64,000 nt of DNA. Source: Plantago ovata. Taxonomy: Eukaryota; Streptophyta; Magnoliopsida; Lamiales; Plantaginaceae. Under the pieces are notes generated by a model. That model did not search any database, was not told the origin of the DNA, and worked only from the letters and a program-made list of their open reading frames with translations. The stretch's first letter is position 1; each line of letters begins with the position of its first letter. The translations under genes and the position numbers were made by a program. The stretch spans positions 95,612,365 to 95,676,364 of the forward strand of contig CM051455.1 of NCBI GenBank assembly GCA_028274465.1, in the 5' to 3' direction. This document shows positions 43,706 through 54,396 of the stretch, piece after piece.

Positions 43706-46705
43706 ATGCCTCCCAGAAGAAGCAACCGTCTTGCTAATGCACCACCCGCAAATCCTCCTCGATCTAGAGGCCGTCCCTCTAATAACGGTCGCGGAGGAGG
43801 AACGGAGGGTGCTCCGAGGGAGCCAAGAAATAACAATGTTGTAAGGAACCGGGACTACACGGAGGGGGCATTTACTAATGTCACTCACTCCCAAAATGAG
43901 ACATCCGGGGAAAATAACCCGCAAGGAGTCCCGGTAGGAAATGCCTATGGAGCTTTGAGAGTCGCAAACAACGCCGAGTCTAGGAGGCAGCCTCATCCGG
44001 TAGCAATTAACCAACCTCCCGTGGCAGTGAACCCTCCTCAACCAGCCGCATTGACCTTCACCCTTCCTGATGGACGTGTAGTCCGACCATCTGATTTCGG
44101 GATGGGCGAAGCCCAATACGGTCTATTCCTTCTTACTTTACAAGGATATATCGGAGGTAATGAGGCTATTATGGTTAACACCGAGATACAAGCTCCAGGG
44201 GAACCACAAGCACCGGTGCAAGAGCAACCTCGGGCCACCTTGGTCGCTCCTCGCCAATCCCAAGGAAGAGCACCTGTTGCACAAGATGAAGCACATTCGA
44301 GAGCCAACACCAGGCCGATCCAATCTCGACTTGGACCATCAAGAATCCAATCAAGGTTAGGACCCCAAGGTGCCCCAGATGATTTGAGAGACCTGATTGA
44401 TAGAAGAATAAGGGCATCATTGCAAAATGTAGCGCAACAAGAAAATAGGGCTCAGGTGGTCGCTACACCACCCGCTCTCCCAAATCAAGTCACCCCCAAC
44501 CAGGTAACTCCTCAAAACCGACAAGAAGCGGTGGAGGAGAATCAAGCATTGAGAACAGTAGCTGAGGTAACCCCCCTGGTCGATCCGATCACGGGGAGGA
44601 GGCTCACTCTGGAGGAACTCAACGCTAGGAAATCCGCACTTGACGCTCAGATAGAAACTCTCCGAGGAACCGTCCAAGAGAGAGAGCAAGACCAAGATCC
44701 GAGCCCTTTGTGCGATGAGATCAGGAACCACCAAGCCAAAATTGAAAGAGGCTTTCCCACCTTCGAAAGCTATGATGGAACAAGTTGTCCAAAGGACTAC
44801 TTGGTAAGATTTGGCACCAAAATGGATGCTTACGGTCATGACTCAAGGACTAAAGCACTCCTCTTCCCGGCTAACCTTTCCGGAGAAGCCATGAAATGGT
44901 GGTCGCGCCTTCCTCACCGATCCATCAAATCATATAGAGACCTCTGCAAGGAGTTTTCTAAGCGTTTCGAGAAAGTGATGAACGCCAAGAGACGGGTGAG
45001 GTACTTGGCCGAAATTGTCCAGAGAAACAATGAAGACTTGAGGGACTTTATCAACCGCTTTCATGAAGCAGCCCTCCAAGTCGAGGATCACTCGATCAAT
45101 GAGAGGAAGGAATACTTGTATGGTAACACTACCAATATCAGATTCCAAGATGTACTCTCAGCATCGTGTATAGAGAATGAAGCGCAACTTGCCAAAGTTT
45201 GCAAGGACTTCCTCGAAGCAGAGGAATTCCGAAGAACGGTCACCGTGAGAACCAATCTCCCCAAGGAAAAAGGGAAAGAAAAAGAAAAAGAGAAAGAGTA
45301 CCCTCCTCGCCCACAAAATCCCGGGAAGCAGAGGAAAGAGCAAAAGTTTGGGTTGATCAAGGAGGGCAACTCAAGAAATGATTTCAGAGACAGGAGGTCT
45401 CCTCCCAGAAGATCACCTCCAAGACGATATAGCAACTACACAGACTTGAATAGGCCAAGATCCGACATCTTGAACTATATAGTCTCGAGGAAGCTAGACG
45501 TCTCGTGGCCACCCCCGATTAAGGAAAATCAAAGGAACAAGAACTCGGAAAAATTTTGCAAGTTTCACAAGGGGAAAGGGCACACCTCAGATGAGTGTGT
45601 CGAGCTGAAGAATGAAATTGAGAGGATGATACGTAACGGTCAATTGGTTAACTACATCCGGAAGGAGGAACCCCTGGCACTGCTGCCCCCACCTCCTCAA
45701 ACAGGGAGCGAGCACCCTTACCAAGGAAACCCTCAGGACGACGACATCCATAATTACAACAATTATGAGAACCGCCCTGTAAATGGAAGCATCCGCACTC
45801 TCACAATCGCGGGAGGACCCGCCGGCGGTGACACTCGTAATCAAAGGGAAATTACGGCGGACAACCTCAGGGTCCGAGATGTGAAGTATGCTCAAGTCGC
45901 GAGACCGGGAACCAACGTTATCTCTTTCGATGATAGCGAGATACCTCTGAAGCATGCTGGAGGAGGCAACATCTATGATCCTTGCGTCCCACTTGTAGTG
46001 TCCTTGGATGTTCAATCCTACAAGTTGGGTAGGATCCTCGTCGATACTGGATGCTCGGCAAACTTGATCTTCACCGGAACCTTGAAAAGGATGCACATAA
46101 ACCCGAGGGAAGGGCTCAGAGAAGTGAGGAGCGCATTGGTAGGATTCGGAGGACAACCTGTCATGCCGCTCGGAATGATCAACCTCACAGTGTCAATGGG
46201 TAGCGCTCCTAGAAGGATAACCCAACAAGTTCCCTTCGTGGTGGTCGATATGCCATTCGATTATTTCGCAGTCCTAGGGAGACCCGCTCTCTCTCAATTC
46301 CGAGCCGTAGTGTCCACGGTCCACAACAAGCTAAAATTCCCTACTCCTTTGGGAATCGGACAAGAAGTAGGAGACATACGAGAAGCATGGGAATGCTACA
46401 CTCTGTCAGCCAAGTTCACTTCAAGGGTTGCCATTGGAGAACCCAATCCCGGACAATCGTCCGAGGAGACTCCCCTTGTTCACAATGCACCTTATCGTTT
46501 CTACACGGTTCGGCGAGTGAAAAGAAAATCAAAAAAGCCAAGTCCGTCACTTAGGCGAAGAAAAGCAACCATGAAGAAAGACGAAGATACTCTAGTAGGA
46601 GCTGTTAAGGAGCTCGAGGAGTATCAAGTGATTCCACCAGTCCCACCCTCTTCCAAAAAGAAGAAGTTTTTGAGGAAAACAAAATTGAAGCAAGAGAAGC
46701 CCTAG
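43706..46705 (+). CDS. Tat copy A gag-protease
   Basis: 999 codons from ATG 43706. The N-terminal third is Pro/Arg/Asn/Gln-rich with two RLGP repeats (about residues 205-220). The gag core starts at GFPTFESYDGTSCPKDYLVR (about residue 350), with MKWWSRLPHRSIKSYRDL and NNEDLRDFINRFHEAAL. A zinc-binding motif CKFHKGKGHTSDEC lies at about residue 617. The aspartic protease centre LVDTGCSANLIF is near residue 778 and VLGRPALSQF near 850. In copy B the same frame runs on into RT; here it ends at 46705 because a T run at 46667-46671 has five T instead of six. Confidence 0.88.
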   Translation: MPPRRSNRLANAPPANPPRSRGRPSNNGRGGGTEGAPREPRNNNVVRNRDYTEGAFTNVTHSQNETSGENNPQGVPVGNAYGALRVANNAESRRQPHPVAINQPPVAVNPPQPAALTFTLPDGRVVRPSDFGMGEAQYGLFLLTLQGYIGGNEAIMVNTEIQAPGEPQAPVQEQPRATLVAPRQSQGRAPVAQDEAHSRANTRPIQSRLGPSRIQSRLGPQGAPDDLRDLIDRRIRASLQNVAQQENRAQVVATPPALPNQVTPNQVTPQNRQEAVEENQALRTVAEVTPLVDPITGRRLTLEELNARKSALDAQIETLRGTVQEREQDQDPSPLCDEIRNHQAKIERGFPTFESYDGTSCPKDYLVRFGTKMDAYGHDSRTKALLFPANLSGEAMKWWSRLPHRSIKSYRDLCKEFSKRFEKVMNAKRRVRYLAEIVQRNNEDLRDFINRFHEAALQVEDHSINERKEYLYGNTTNIRFQDVLSASCIENEAQLAKVCKDFLEAEEFRRTVTVRTNLPKEKGKEKEKEKEYPPRPQNPGKQRKEQKFGLIKEGNSRNDFRDRRSPPRRSPPRRYSNYTDLNRPRSDILNYIVSRKLDVSWPPPIKENQRNKNSEKFCKFHKGKGHTSDECVELKNEIERMIRNGQLVNYIRKEEPLALLPPPPQTGSEHPYQGNPQDDDIHNYNNYENRPVNGSIRTLTIAGGPAGGDTRNQREITADNLRVRDVKYAQVARPGTNVISFDDSEIPLKHAGGGNIYDPCVPLVVSLDVQSYKLGRILVDTGCSANLIFTGTLKRMHINPREGLREVRSALVGFGGQPVMPLGMINLTVSMGSAPRRITQQVPFVVVDMPFDYFAVLGRPALSQFRAVVSTVHNKLKFPTPLGIGQEVGDIREAWECYTLSAKFTSRVAIGEPNPGQSSEETPLVHNAPYRFYTVRRVKRKSKKPSPSLRRRKATMKKDEDTLVGAVKELEEYQVIPPVPPSSKKKKFLRKTKLKQEKP

Positions 46706-46761
46706 AAGAAATCCAAATTGTCGAAGGAAGTGCCGACAAGGTCACTAAAATTGGCACAGAG

Positions 46762-49700
46762 ATGGCCACTGAAGTCAGGATGAAACTCATCCAATGTTTG
46801 AAAGATAACAACGATGTATTCGCGTGGAGTACCGAGGACCTGAAGGGGATCGACCCACGTGTCGCCGTTCACCGTCTGAACGTAGATCCATCGATCACCC
46901 ACATCAGGGAAAAACGAAGAGACTTCAGTGCCGAAGATAATGCCATCATAGAAGCAGAAGTACAAAGGCTTCTTAAAGCTGGCCACATCAAAGAAGTGAG
47001 ATACTCAGACTGGGTATGCAACGTGGTCCTCGTGGAGAAGGGTCCGGGAAAATGGCGAATGTGCAACAATTTTACAAGGCTCAACAAGTTTTGCCCGAAG
47101 GATCCATACCCTCTCCCCAGGATCGACCAGCTTGTTGATTCCACCGCTGGATGCGCCCTCCTGAGTTTCATGGATGCATACCAGGGCTTCTACCAGGTCA
47201 AAATGGCCAAAGATGATGTGCCTAAAACCGCCTTCTTCGCTAACGGCAATGTGTATTGCTTCAACGTGATGCCATTTGGCCTCAAGAACGCCGGAGCGAC
47301 CTACCAAAGGCTGGTCAACAAGATGTTCAAGGAAGAGCTGGGCAAAACAATGGAAGTATATGTCGATGACATGCTCGTCAAGAGCAAGACCGAGGAGCAA
47401 CATGTAGGTTACCTGGCAAAGTGCTTCTCAATCTTGAGAAAGTATGGCATGAAGCTCAACCCGGCGAAATGTACCTTCGGTGTCAAAGGGGGGAAGTTCC
47501 TCGGTTACATGGTGACCGAAAGAGGAATAGAAGCAAACCCCGAGAAGATAAAGGCCATCCTCGATCTTCCCCAACCTCAGTCCATCAATGAGGTGCAACA
47601 ATTGGTCGGAAAATCAATCGCATTGAGTAGATTCATCTCAAGGTCCGCCGAAAAGAATCTACCTTTTTTCAAGGTGTTGAGAAAGAGCAGCCACTTCGAG
47701 TGGACAAAGGAGTGCGAGGAAGCCTTCGAGAAGCTGAAAGAATACCTACTCGCTCCCCCTCTATTGTCAAAGCCCGTGGACGGAGAGGTACTTTATTTGT
47801 ACTTAGCAGCAACCGGGGAAGCTATCAGCTCGGTTTTGGTGCGAATCCAAGGGAACGACCACTTGCCCATCTACTACTTGAGCAAGGTACTTGCCGGGGC
47901 TGAAACACGGTACATGGATATCGAGAGGCTTTCCTTTGCCCTCGTTTATACGGCAAGGAGGCTAAAACCCTACTTTGGGGCCCACAAGGTTGTTGTTTTG
48001 ACAAAGCAACCTCTCAAGCAAGTCCTCGGAAAGCCCGAAAATTCGGGAAGAATGGCAAGGTGGGCGATTGAACTAAGCGAGTACGACATCGACTACCAAG
48101 CACCAGTAGCCAAAAAAGCACAAGTCATAGCCGACTTCCTCGTGGAGTATCCCTCAAAGGGAACTTCAGAGGACAACTCCTCAGCAACAAAGAGTGCTAT
48201 GATGATGGTCGAAGAGCAGCCCCATCAAAACAACCCGATGCAAGCTCTAGAGGATGCTTTAAAAGAGCTTAAGGCAATGTCCCAAACCAAAAGGAAGAGG
48301 CATGAAGTGTTCCTGACAGAGAAAACCGACGAGCCAAAGGGTGCGGAAACCGTCTCTCCAAAACCCAAAGAGCTAGTCGACCACGGAGACGTCTGGATTC
48401 TTCATGTTGATGGATCCTCGTCAGGAAAAAATGGCGGGATAGGAATATACTTCAAGAGTCCCGGAGGGGCCGAACTAGAGTACGCCGTTACTCTTAGTTT
48501 CCCGGTCTCCAACAATGAAGCAGAATATGAGGCCATCCTCATCGCTCTACGTATGGCAAAATCATTGGAAGTGAAGAAGCTACATCTCTTCACCGATTCT
48601 CAACTGGCCGAGAAGCAAATCTCGGGGAAATTCAGAACCAAGAAAGACTCACTTGCTGAGTACAAGAGCGCCATCACGGAAGAAATTCAAAAGTTTGAAA
48701 GCTGTGAGATTGAAAAGTTCTCAAGAGATCTCAATCAAAGGGCAGATGCCCTATCAAAGTATGCTTCAGCCTCCGGAGGAGTTGATACCCGGAATGTGAT
48801 ACTCATGAGGATCAATGCATCATCTCTGTGGTCATCAAAGCCAAACGTCTTGGCAATTGACGATCAACCGAATTGGATGCAAGAGATAACAACATATCTC
48901 AAAAATGGAAGCCTTCCTCGTGACAAGGCTGAAGCGAGGAGAATCAAAGGGAAAGCTCCTCGATACATCATGCAAGGAGACTACCTGTACAAGAGGTCTT
49001 TCGAGGGAGTCTACTTGAGATGCGTCGCCGAGCACGAAGTTCAAAAACTTCTTGGAGAAATGCATCGAGGAAGTTGCGGCGACCATGCCGGAGGAAGAAC
49101 CCTCGCCCAAAAAGTCATTCGACAAGGATACTACTGGCCCACTGTTCGCGAAGACGCTGCCCAATTTGTGAGAAAATGCGAGGAGTGTCAATTGCACGCC
49201 AATTTGATCAACGTCCCGGCGAAACCCCTCATGCCCATCGCCATCACTTGTCCGTTCGACATATGGGGCATCGACATAGTCGGTCCCTTTCCAAGAGGCA
49301 CGGGTCAAAAGAAGTTCATCATCGTTGCGGTCGAATACTTTAGCAAGTGGGCGGAAGTTGAGGCAGTCTCTACCATCACCGAACAAAGAGTTATGAACTT
49401 CGTCTGGAGGAACATCGTGTGTCGATTTGGCTTGCCAAGGGTCCTCATCTCGGATAACGGTGCTCAATTTTGCGGCCAAAGATTCAAGGAATGGTGCAAG
49501 GAAATGAAGATTGAGAGGAGGTATACCTCTGTGGGACATCCTCAATCCAATGGGCAAACAGAAGCCGTCAACAAAATCCTCGTCAACAACTTGCAGAAGA
49601 GGTTCGCTACCAATAGGGACTGGGTCGACGAGCTTGACGGAGTGGTGTGGGCATACCGCACTACTTCAAAAACAGCTACGAGAGAGACTCCCTTCTCCCT

Positions 49701-50097
49701 AGTTTATGGGTCCGAGGCGGTCATACCAGCAGAAGTGGCGGTGGAAACCCTCAGAATCCAAGGGTACCAACCCGAGGACAATCATACAGAGAGACTCTTC
49801 GATCTCGAGACAATCAGTGAATCGAGGACCAACGCCTTGGCCAATATCCTCAGATATCAAGCACTCATCGCGAAGACCTACAACAAAGGCGTAAGAGAAA
49901 GAGACTTCCAAGTAGGAGACCTAGTACTCCGAAGAGCAGACATCTTGGGCAAAGTTGGGAAGATGCAACCCAATTGGGAAGGCCCCTACAAAATAATCGA
50001 AGCAAGGTCCAACGGAAGTTATCGTCTTCAAGATATGGAGGGAAGGGTATTGAAAAATCCATGGAATACTTCTAACCTCCAGAGATTCTACGCTTGA
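46762..50097 (+). CDS. Tat copy A pol: RT, RNase H, aRNase H, integrase
   Basis: 1111 codons, one base out of frame with gag-protease. RT: KWRMCNNFTRLNKFCPKDPY, MPFGLKNAGATYQR, polymerase centre YVDD at about residues 200-203. The first RNase H (LYLYLAATGEAISSVLV, about 350) lacks the usual acidic residue after LYLAA. The second, archaeal-type RNase H begins ILHVDGSSSGKNGGIGIYF (about 545), with FTDSQLAEKQISG. Integrase: HRGSCGDH and CEECQLHANL zinc motif (about 767-812), DDE residues in WGIDIVGP, ISDNGAQF and NGQTEAVNK (about 837, 896, 933), GPY module at about 1073. The domain set is complete with no internal stop. The frame difference from gag-protease is the only visible lesion. Confidence 0.92.
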   Translation: MATEVRMKLIQCLKDNNDVFAWSTEDLKGIDPRVAVHRLNVDPSITHIREKRRDFSAEDNAIIEAEVQRLLKAGHIKEVRYSDWVCNVVLVEKGPGKWRMCNNFTRLNKFCPKDPYPLPRIDQLVDSTAGCALLSFMDAYQGFYQVKMAKDDVPKTAFFANGNVYCFNVMPFGLKNAGATYQRLVNKMFKEELGKTMEVYVDDMLVKSKTEEQHVGYLAKCFSILRKYGMKLNPAKCTFGVKGGKFLGYMVTERGIEANPEKIKAILDLPQPQSINEVQQLVGKSIALSRFISRSAEKNLPFFKVLRKSSHFEWTKECEEAFEKLKEYLLAPPLLSKPVDGEVLYLYLAATGEAISSVLVRIQGNDHLPIYYLSKVLAGAETRYMDIERLSFALVYTARRLKPYFGAHKVVVLTKQPLKQVLGKPENSGRMARWAIELSEYDIDYQAPVAKKAQVIADFLVEYPSKGTSEDNSSATKSAMMMVEEQPHQNNPMQALEDALKELKAMSQTKRKRHEVFLTEKTDEPKGAETVSPKPKELVDHGDVWILHVDGSSSGKNGGIGIYFKSPGGAELEYAVTLSFPVSNNEAEYEAILIALRMAKSLEVKKLHLFTDSQLAEKQISGKFRTKKDSLAEYKSAITEEIQKFESCEIEKFSRDLNQRADALSKYASASGGVDTRNVILMRINASSLWSSKPNVLAIDDQPNWMQEITTYLKNGSLPRDKAEARRIKGKAPRYIMQGDYLYKRSFEGVYLRCVAEHEVQKLLGEMHRGSCGDHAGGRTLAQKVIRQGYYWPTVREDAAQFVRKCEECQLHANLINVPAKPLMPIAITCPFDIWGIDIVGPFPRGTGQKKFIIVAVEYFSKWAEVEAVSTITEQRVMNFVWRNIVCRFGLPRVLISDNGAQFCGQRFKEWCKEMKIERRYTSVGHPQSNGQTEAVNKILVNNLQKRFATNRDWVDELDGVVWAYRTTSKTATRETPFSLVYGSEAVIPAEVAVETLRIQGYQPEDNHTERLFDLETISESRTNALANILRYQALIAKTYNKGVRERDFQVGDLVLRRADILGKVGKMQPNWEGPYKIIEARSNGSYRLQDMEGRVLKNPWNTSNLQRFYA

Positions 50098-50874
50098 AGT
50101 TGCCAAGAGAAAAAGCTTTTTGAAAACTTATGTGGAAGGTCCACTGATCGAGGAGGTTTCCTCACTGGTCCAAGTGAGAGGCACCCCTTGCTTTTGTTAA
50201 AAAGTTGTTTGTAAGCAAGCTGGCCGAAGAGCCCCCATTGTAATTGAATTTCCGACAAATCAATACAATGTCTCTCTCAGCAAGAAAATGTTCAAGTATA
50301 GAGCTACTATACTCAAAATATAAGACTACTCGATCAAGAAAGCTTACTTTAAGAAAAGCAATTCGATTTCCATGATCAAGAGGAACCCTCCCCGCGCCCT
50401 AAACTCTACAAGAGGATCGATCAGGAAACCACTCAAAGAAGAAAAAGCGAGTAGATGGAAGTGTTCGAGGACAGAGACTTCCAGTCTTTCTAACTCGACA
50501 CTTAGAAATTTTTCTAAGTTCAAACACTTAGAATTTTTTCTCAAATGATACAAATGATCGAGAAGCATTGGTGGATCGAGGAGCTCGCAGCGAATAACAT
50601 TGGTTCTCGATTCTGTCTTATACTTGTTCAAATACTCTATCCAAGTTATACGTCATAACAATAATTGGATTTAGAAAAAACACAAGTATGGGAATCGAAG
50701 AGCATTGCTTTTATTGAAAGAAAAAGAGTAGCAAACAAACAACAACACTGACATTTATGTTACAAGCACGAATGTTGCGAGGAGTGCCACAAAGGGCCAA
50801 ATAGAAATTGTTCGAAATAAAAACAAGTACAGAAAATGACAAAGGCTACAACATGACCCGAGCATACTCGGTCT
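50098..50874 (+). other. Tat copy A region between pol and antisense gene
   Basis: Non-coding. Its first 250 bases have a counterpart at 52478-52590 in copy B. A 95-codon frame on the - strand (50344-50631) shows no motif. Confidence 0.5.
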
Positions 50875-51868
50875 TCAAGGAGGCTCCCCGATCCTAGCGT
50901 ATACGGCTGTCGGTGAATTCAGTGACCGGGGTGGTCGCACTAGCATCTCCTCCTCGAACGGTGCTCGTTTCTGGGCCCTCAAGGTTGTCTCGCTCCAAAG
51001 CCTGAGCCTCCTCGATCGCCTTTGATACATAGTGAGCTCGGGCTCGACGAAGTCAGCTGCCCTCCCGAGGACCGGATCGCTCAACTTTATCCAGGCCGCG
51101 TTCCGAAGAGCCGCCTTCTCGAACGGGAAGATGATCCCGCTTCTCAAGCATTCAGGCACCCAGGCGGGGAGGTAAGCCGGCTTGCTGGGATAAGGAACCT
51201 CTGGGTCGGTCACCAGCTCGCCGAATTCGCACGCCTCGTGCATCTCTTCGGTGATCTCCTCATCGGGATAAGCACTCAAGTCCTCGCGACGCCCAGGATG
51301 CAAGTCTTCGCGATCATCGGGGTCAAAGTCGGCCGGTAGCAAATTAACCCTCTTCAGTTGGCCAACGCACGAGAAGAAGCCCTCCTCGCGCGATGACACT
51401 TGAACATCTCTCAGGGCCAACTTAAGGTGACCGACGACATGAAGTCGCGAGCAGCAGAGACTCGGATCCCCTTGAGAAAGGACAGAACGCTTGCCTTGAA
51501 CTTTCCATGCAGATGGACAAAGTAGCATAGGCGCCCTTGAAGCTCTGCTCCTCGACTTTCTCGGGGAGAGCTCCTTCTCAAGCTCCTCGACTTTCATCTT
51601 CAGCTTCCCGGCCTCAGTCTCCGAGACCTTGGCTTTTTTCTCTGAGGCAGCCAGCTTCTTCTCGAGGTCCTCGATGACGACCCCTATGTCGGCGCGATCA
51701 GCAGCCACATGGCCATATGCCTCCTTCAAGTTCTCGAGCTGCAAAAAGACAACAATGTTAGCGAGGAGAGAAAATTCTATACTTAGAGAAATTTTACAAC
51801 AAAAGTACAAAAGATAGTACCTGGAGCGAGCACAGGCTGAGCTCGTGCGCCCGATCAAGGTCGCTCAT
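50875..51868 (-). pseudogene. Tat copy A antisense coiled-coil gene
   Basis: Opposite to pol, between pol and where the 3' LTR should be. A GT-AG intron (51739-51820, 82 bases) joins a 16-codon exon (51821-51868, MSDLDRAHELSLCSLQ) in phase with LENLKEAYGHVAADRADIGV. A coiled coil follows (VVIEDLEKKLAASEKKAKVS, GKLKMKVEELEKELSPRK). The C-terminal half is acidic with PADFDPDDREDLHP and YPDEEITEEMHEACEFGELV, ending at the stop 50875. Tat elements often carry an antisense ORF of this kind, annotated as gypsy-type transposon or transposase_28 protein. I recognise the layout, not a function. Upstream exons probably continue toward 52140, rich in Ala/Glu/Arg, with unclear frames. Confidence 0.6.
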
Positions 51869-52377
51869 CTTGGATGAGCCGCCTTCACTTCATTTTCCCC
51901 GAAGCGGCCACCTTACCCTCTTGCGGGCAGGCTGTTGTTACCCCCTAAAATGAGCTTCTCGCTCTCTCTTCGCGGCAGGCCTCTCCGGCCTCTTCTCTGC
52001 CTCGATCGTGTTCAAGGCCTCCTCCTCGGCCTCCTTCGCCTCCCTCGCCCTCTTCGCGGCGGCTCCTCCTCGGCCCTTTTTATGGCCTCAACAGGGTTCT
52101 CCCTTGTCGCGAGCCCCTCCTGCACTAAAGCATCACGATGATGCGCGGCGTTGCGAGGAGGGGTCAGATTCAAAGACCGAGAATCTTAGTTTGCTTGTTT
52201 GCCAGCCGTGTTTCCTCCTTTGCTCCTCCTTGGCAGCCAATGTCTTCGACATGATCCACTGGAACCAAGTAAGCTGCAGGAGAATAAACACAAGTTAGTA
52301 AACTCGAGGAGTAGTAAAAAGCGAAGAGAAAGCAAGAGAGCGAGGACACATCACAACAGAACGTAAGCAAAGGAAAA
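51869..52377 (-). other. Likely 5' exons of the antisense gene, frames uncertain
   Basis: Ala/Glu/Lys/Arg-rich open stretches on the - strand (about 51950-52140) and another segment after an acceptor-like CTGCAG near 52275. No continuous frame can be set, and the sequence ends at the gap. Confidence 0.4.
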
Positions 52378-52477
52378 NNNNNNNNNNNNNNNNNNNNNNN
52401 NNNNNNNNNNNNNNNNNNNNNNNNNNNNNNNNNNNNNNNNNNNNNNNNNNNNNNNNNNNNNNNNNNNNNNNNNNNNN
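52378..52477. other. Assembly gap of exactly 100 N
   Basis: A run of N between two contigs. The round length suggests a gap of unknown size. Confidence 0.98.
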
Positions 52478-52584
52478 GTAAGCTTCTCTTGATCGAGTAG
52501 TCGTAGATTTTGAGTATCTGATCTCTAACTTGAACATTTCCTTCTGAGAAAGAGAAACATTGTATTGATTTGTCGGAAATTCAA

Positions 52585-54396
52585 TTACAATGGGGCTCTT
52601 CGGCCAGCTTGCTTACAACAACTTTTAACAAAAGCAAGGGGTGCCTGCTCACTTGGACCAGTGAGGAATCCTCCTCGATCAGTGGACCTTCCACATAGGT
52701 TTTTCAAAAAGCTTTTTCCTCCTTGCAACTTCAAGCGTAAATCTCTGGAGGTTAGAGTATTCCATGGATTTTCAATAACCTTTCCCTCCATGTCTTGAGA
52801 CGATAACTTCCGTTGGACCTTGCTCAATATCTTGTAGGGCCTTCCCACTGGGGTTGCATCTTCCCTACTTTGCCCAGGATGTCTGCTCTTCGGATACTAG
52901 CTCCAACTTGGAAGTCTCTTTCTCTTACGCCTTTGTTGTAGGTCTTCGCGATGATTGCTTGATATCTGAGGATATTGGCCAAGGCGTTGGTCCTCGATTC
53001 ACTGATTGTCTCGAGATCGAAAGTCTCTCTGTGTGATTGTCCTCCGGGTTGGTACCCCTTGGATTCTGAGGGTTTTCTACTGCCACTTCTGCTGGTATGA
53101 CTGCCTCGGACCCATAAACTAGTGAGAAGGGAGTCTCTCTTGTAGCTGTCTTTGAAGTAGTGCGGTATGCCCACACCACTCCATCAAGCTCGTCGACCCA
53201 GTCCTTGTGGGTAGCGAACCTCTTCTGCAAGTTGTTGACGAGGATTTTGTTGACGGCTTCTGTTTGCCCATTGGATTGAGGATGTCCCCAGAGGTATACC
53301 TTCTCTCAATCTTCATTTCCTTGCACCATTCATTGAATCTTTGCCGCAAAATGTGAGCACCATTATCCGAGATGAGGACCCTTGGCAAGCCAAATCGACA
53401 CACGATGTTCCTCCACACGAAGTTCATCACCTCTGTTCGGTGATGTGTATACTGCTCAACTTCCGCCCACTTGCTAAAGTATTCGACCGCAACGATGATG
53501 AACTTCTTTTGACCGTGCCTCTTGGAAAGGGACCGACTATGTGATGCCCCATATGTCGAACGGACATGATGGCTATGGGCATGAGAGGGTTCGCCGGGAC
53601 GTTGATCAAATTGGCGTGCAATTGACACTCCTCGCATTTTCTCACAAATTGGGCAGCGTCTTCGCGAACAGTGGGCCAGTAGTATCCTTGTCGAATGACT
53701 TTTTGGCGAGGGTCTTCCTCCGGCATGGTCGCCGCAACTTCCTCGATGCATTTCTCCCAAGAAGTTTTTGAACTTCGTGCTCGGCGACGCATCTCAAGTA
53801 GACTCCCTCGAGAGACCTTTGTACAGGTAGTCTCCTTGCATGATGTATCGAGGAGCTTTCCCTTTGATTCTCCTCGCTTCACCTTGTCACGAGGATGCTT
53901 CCATTTTGAGATATGTTGTTATCTCTTGCATCCAATTCGGTTGATCGTCAATTGCCAAGACGTTTGGCTTTGATGACCACAGAGATGATGCATTGATCCT
54001 CATGAGTATCACATTCCGGGTATCAACTCCTCCGAGGCTGAAGCATACTTTGATAGGGCATCTGCCCTTTGATTGAGATCTCTTGAGAACTTTTCAATCT
54101 CACAGCTTTCAAACTTTTGAATTTCCCCGTGATGGCGCTTTTGTACTCAGCAAGTGAGTCCTTCTTGGTTCTGAATTTCCCCGAGATTTGCTTCTCGGCC
54201 AGTTGAGAATCGGTGAAGAGATGTAGCTTCTTCACTTCCAATGACTTTCGCCATACGTAGAGCGATGAGGATGGCTTCATATTCTGCTTCATTGTTGGAG
54301 ACCGGGAAACTAAGAGTAACGGCGTACTCTAGTTCGGCCCCTCCGGGACTCTTGAAGTATATTCCTATCCCGCCATTTTTTCCTGACGAGGATCCA
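52585..54396 (-). pseudogene. Tat copy B aRNase H and integrase, many indels
   Basis: Aligns throughout with 48400-50050 of copy A but is broken into short frames by frequent one- and two-base indels. Examples are a lost G in GGG near 53516, an extra G near 53757 and a lost C near 54036. Recognisable pieces are MHRGSCGDHAGG, KKFIIVAVEYFSKWAEVE, RFGLPRVLISDNGAH and [20 protein letters not shown]. The lesion density is far above that of the rest of copy B and rises toward the gap. Confidence 0.85.

Larger units (their letters stand above)
42862..52377 (+). mobile_element. Tat-type Ty3/gypsy element, copy A (3' end lost in gap)
   Basis: 5' LTR, primer site, gag-protease, pol with RT, two RNase H types and integrase, then an antisense gene. 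No 3' LTR is seen before the 100-N gap. It is inserted in the Athila-like gag, with GAATG (42857-42861) as the left target site. Copy B at 52478-59943 is nearly identical and reversed. The antisense gene between pol and 3' LTR resembles the layout of Retand/Grande-type Tat elements. Confidence 0.88.

Noticed and set aside
43606..49911. - strand frames opposite Tat copy A, including one of 240 codons at 48835-49557
   Set aside because: Complement of gag and pol. The same shadows recur opposite copy B.
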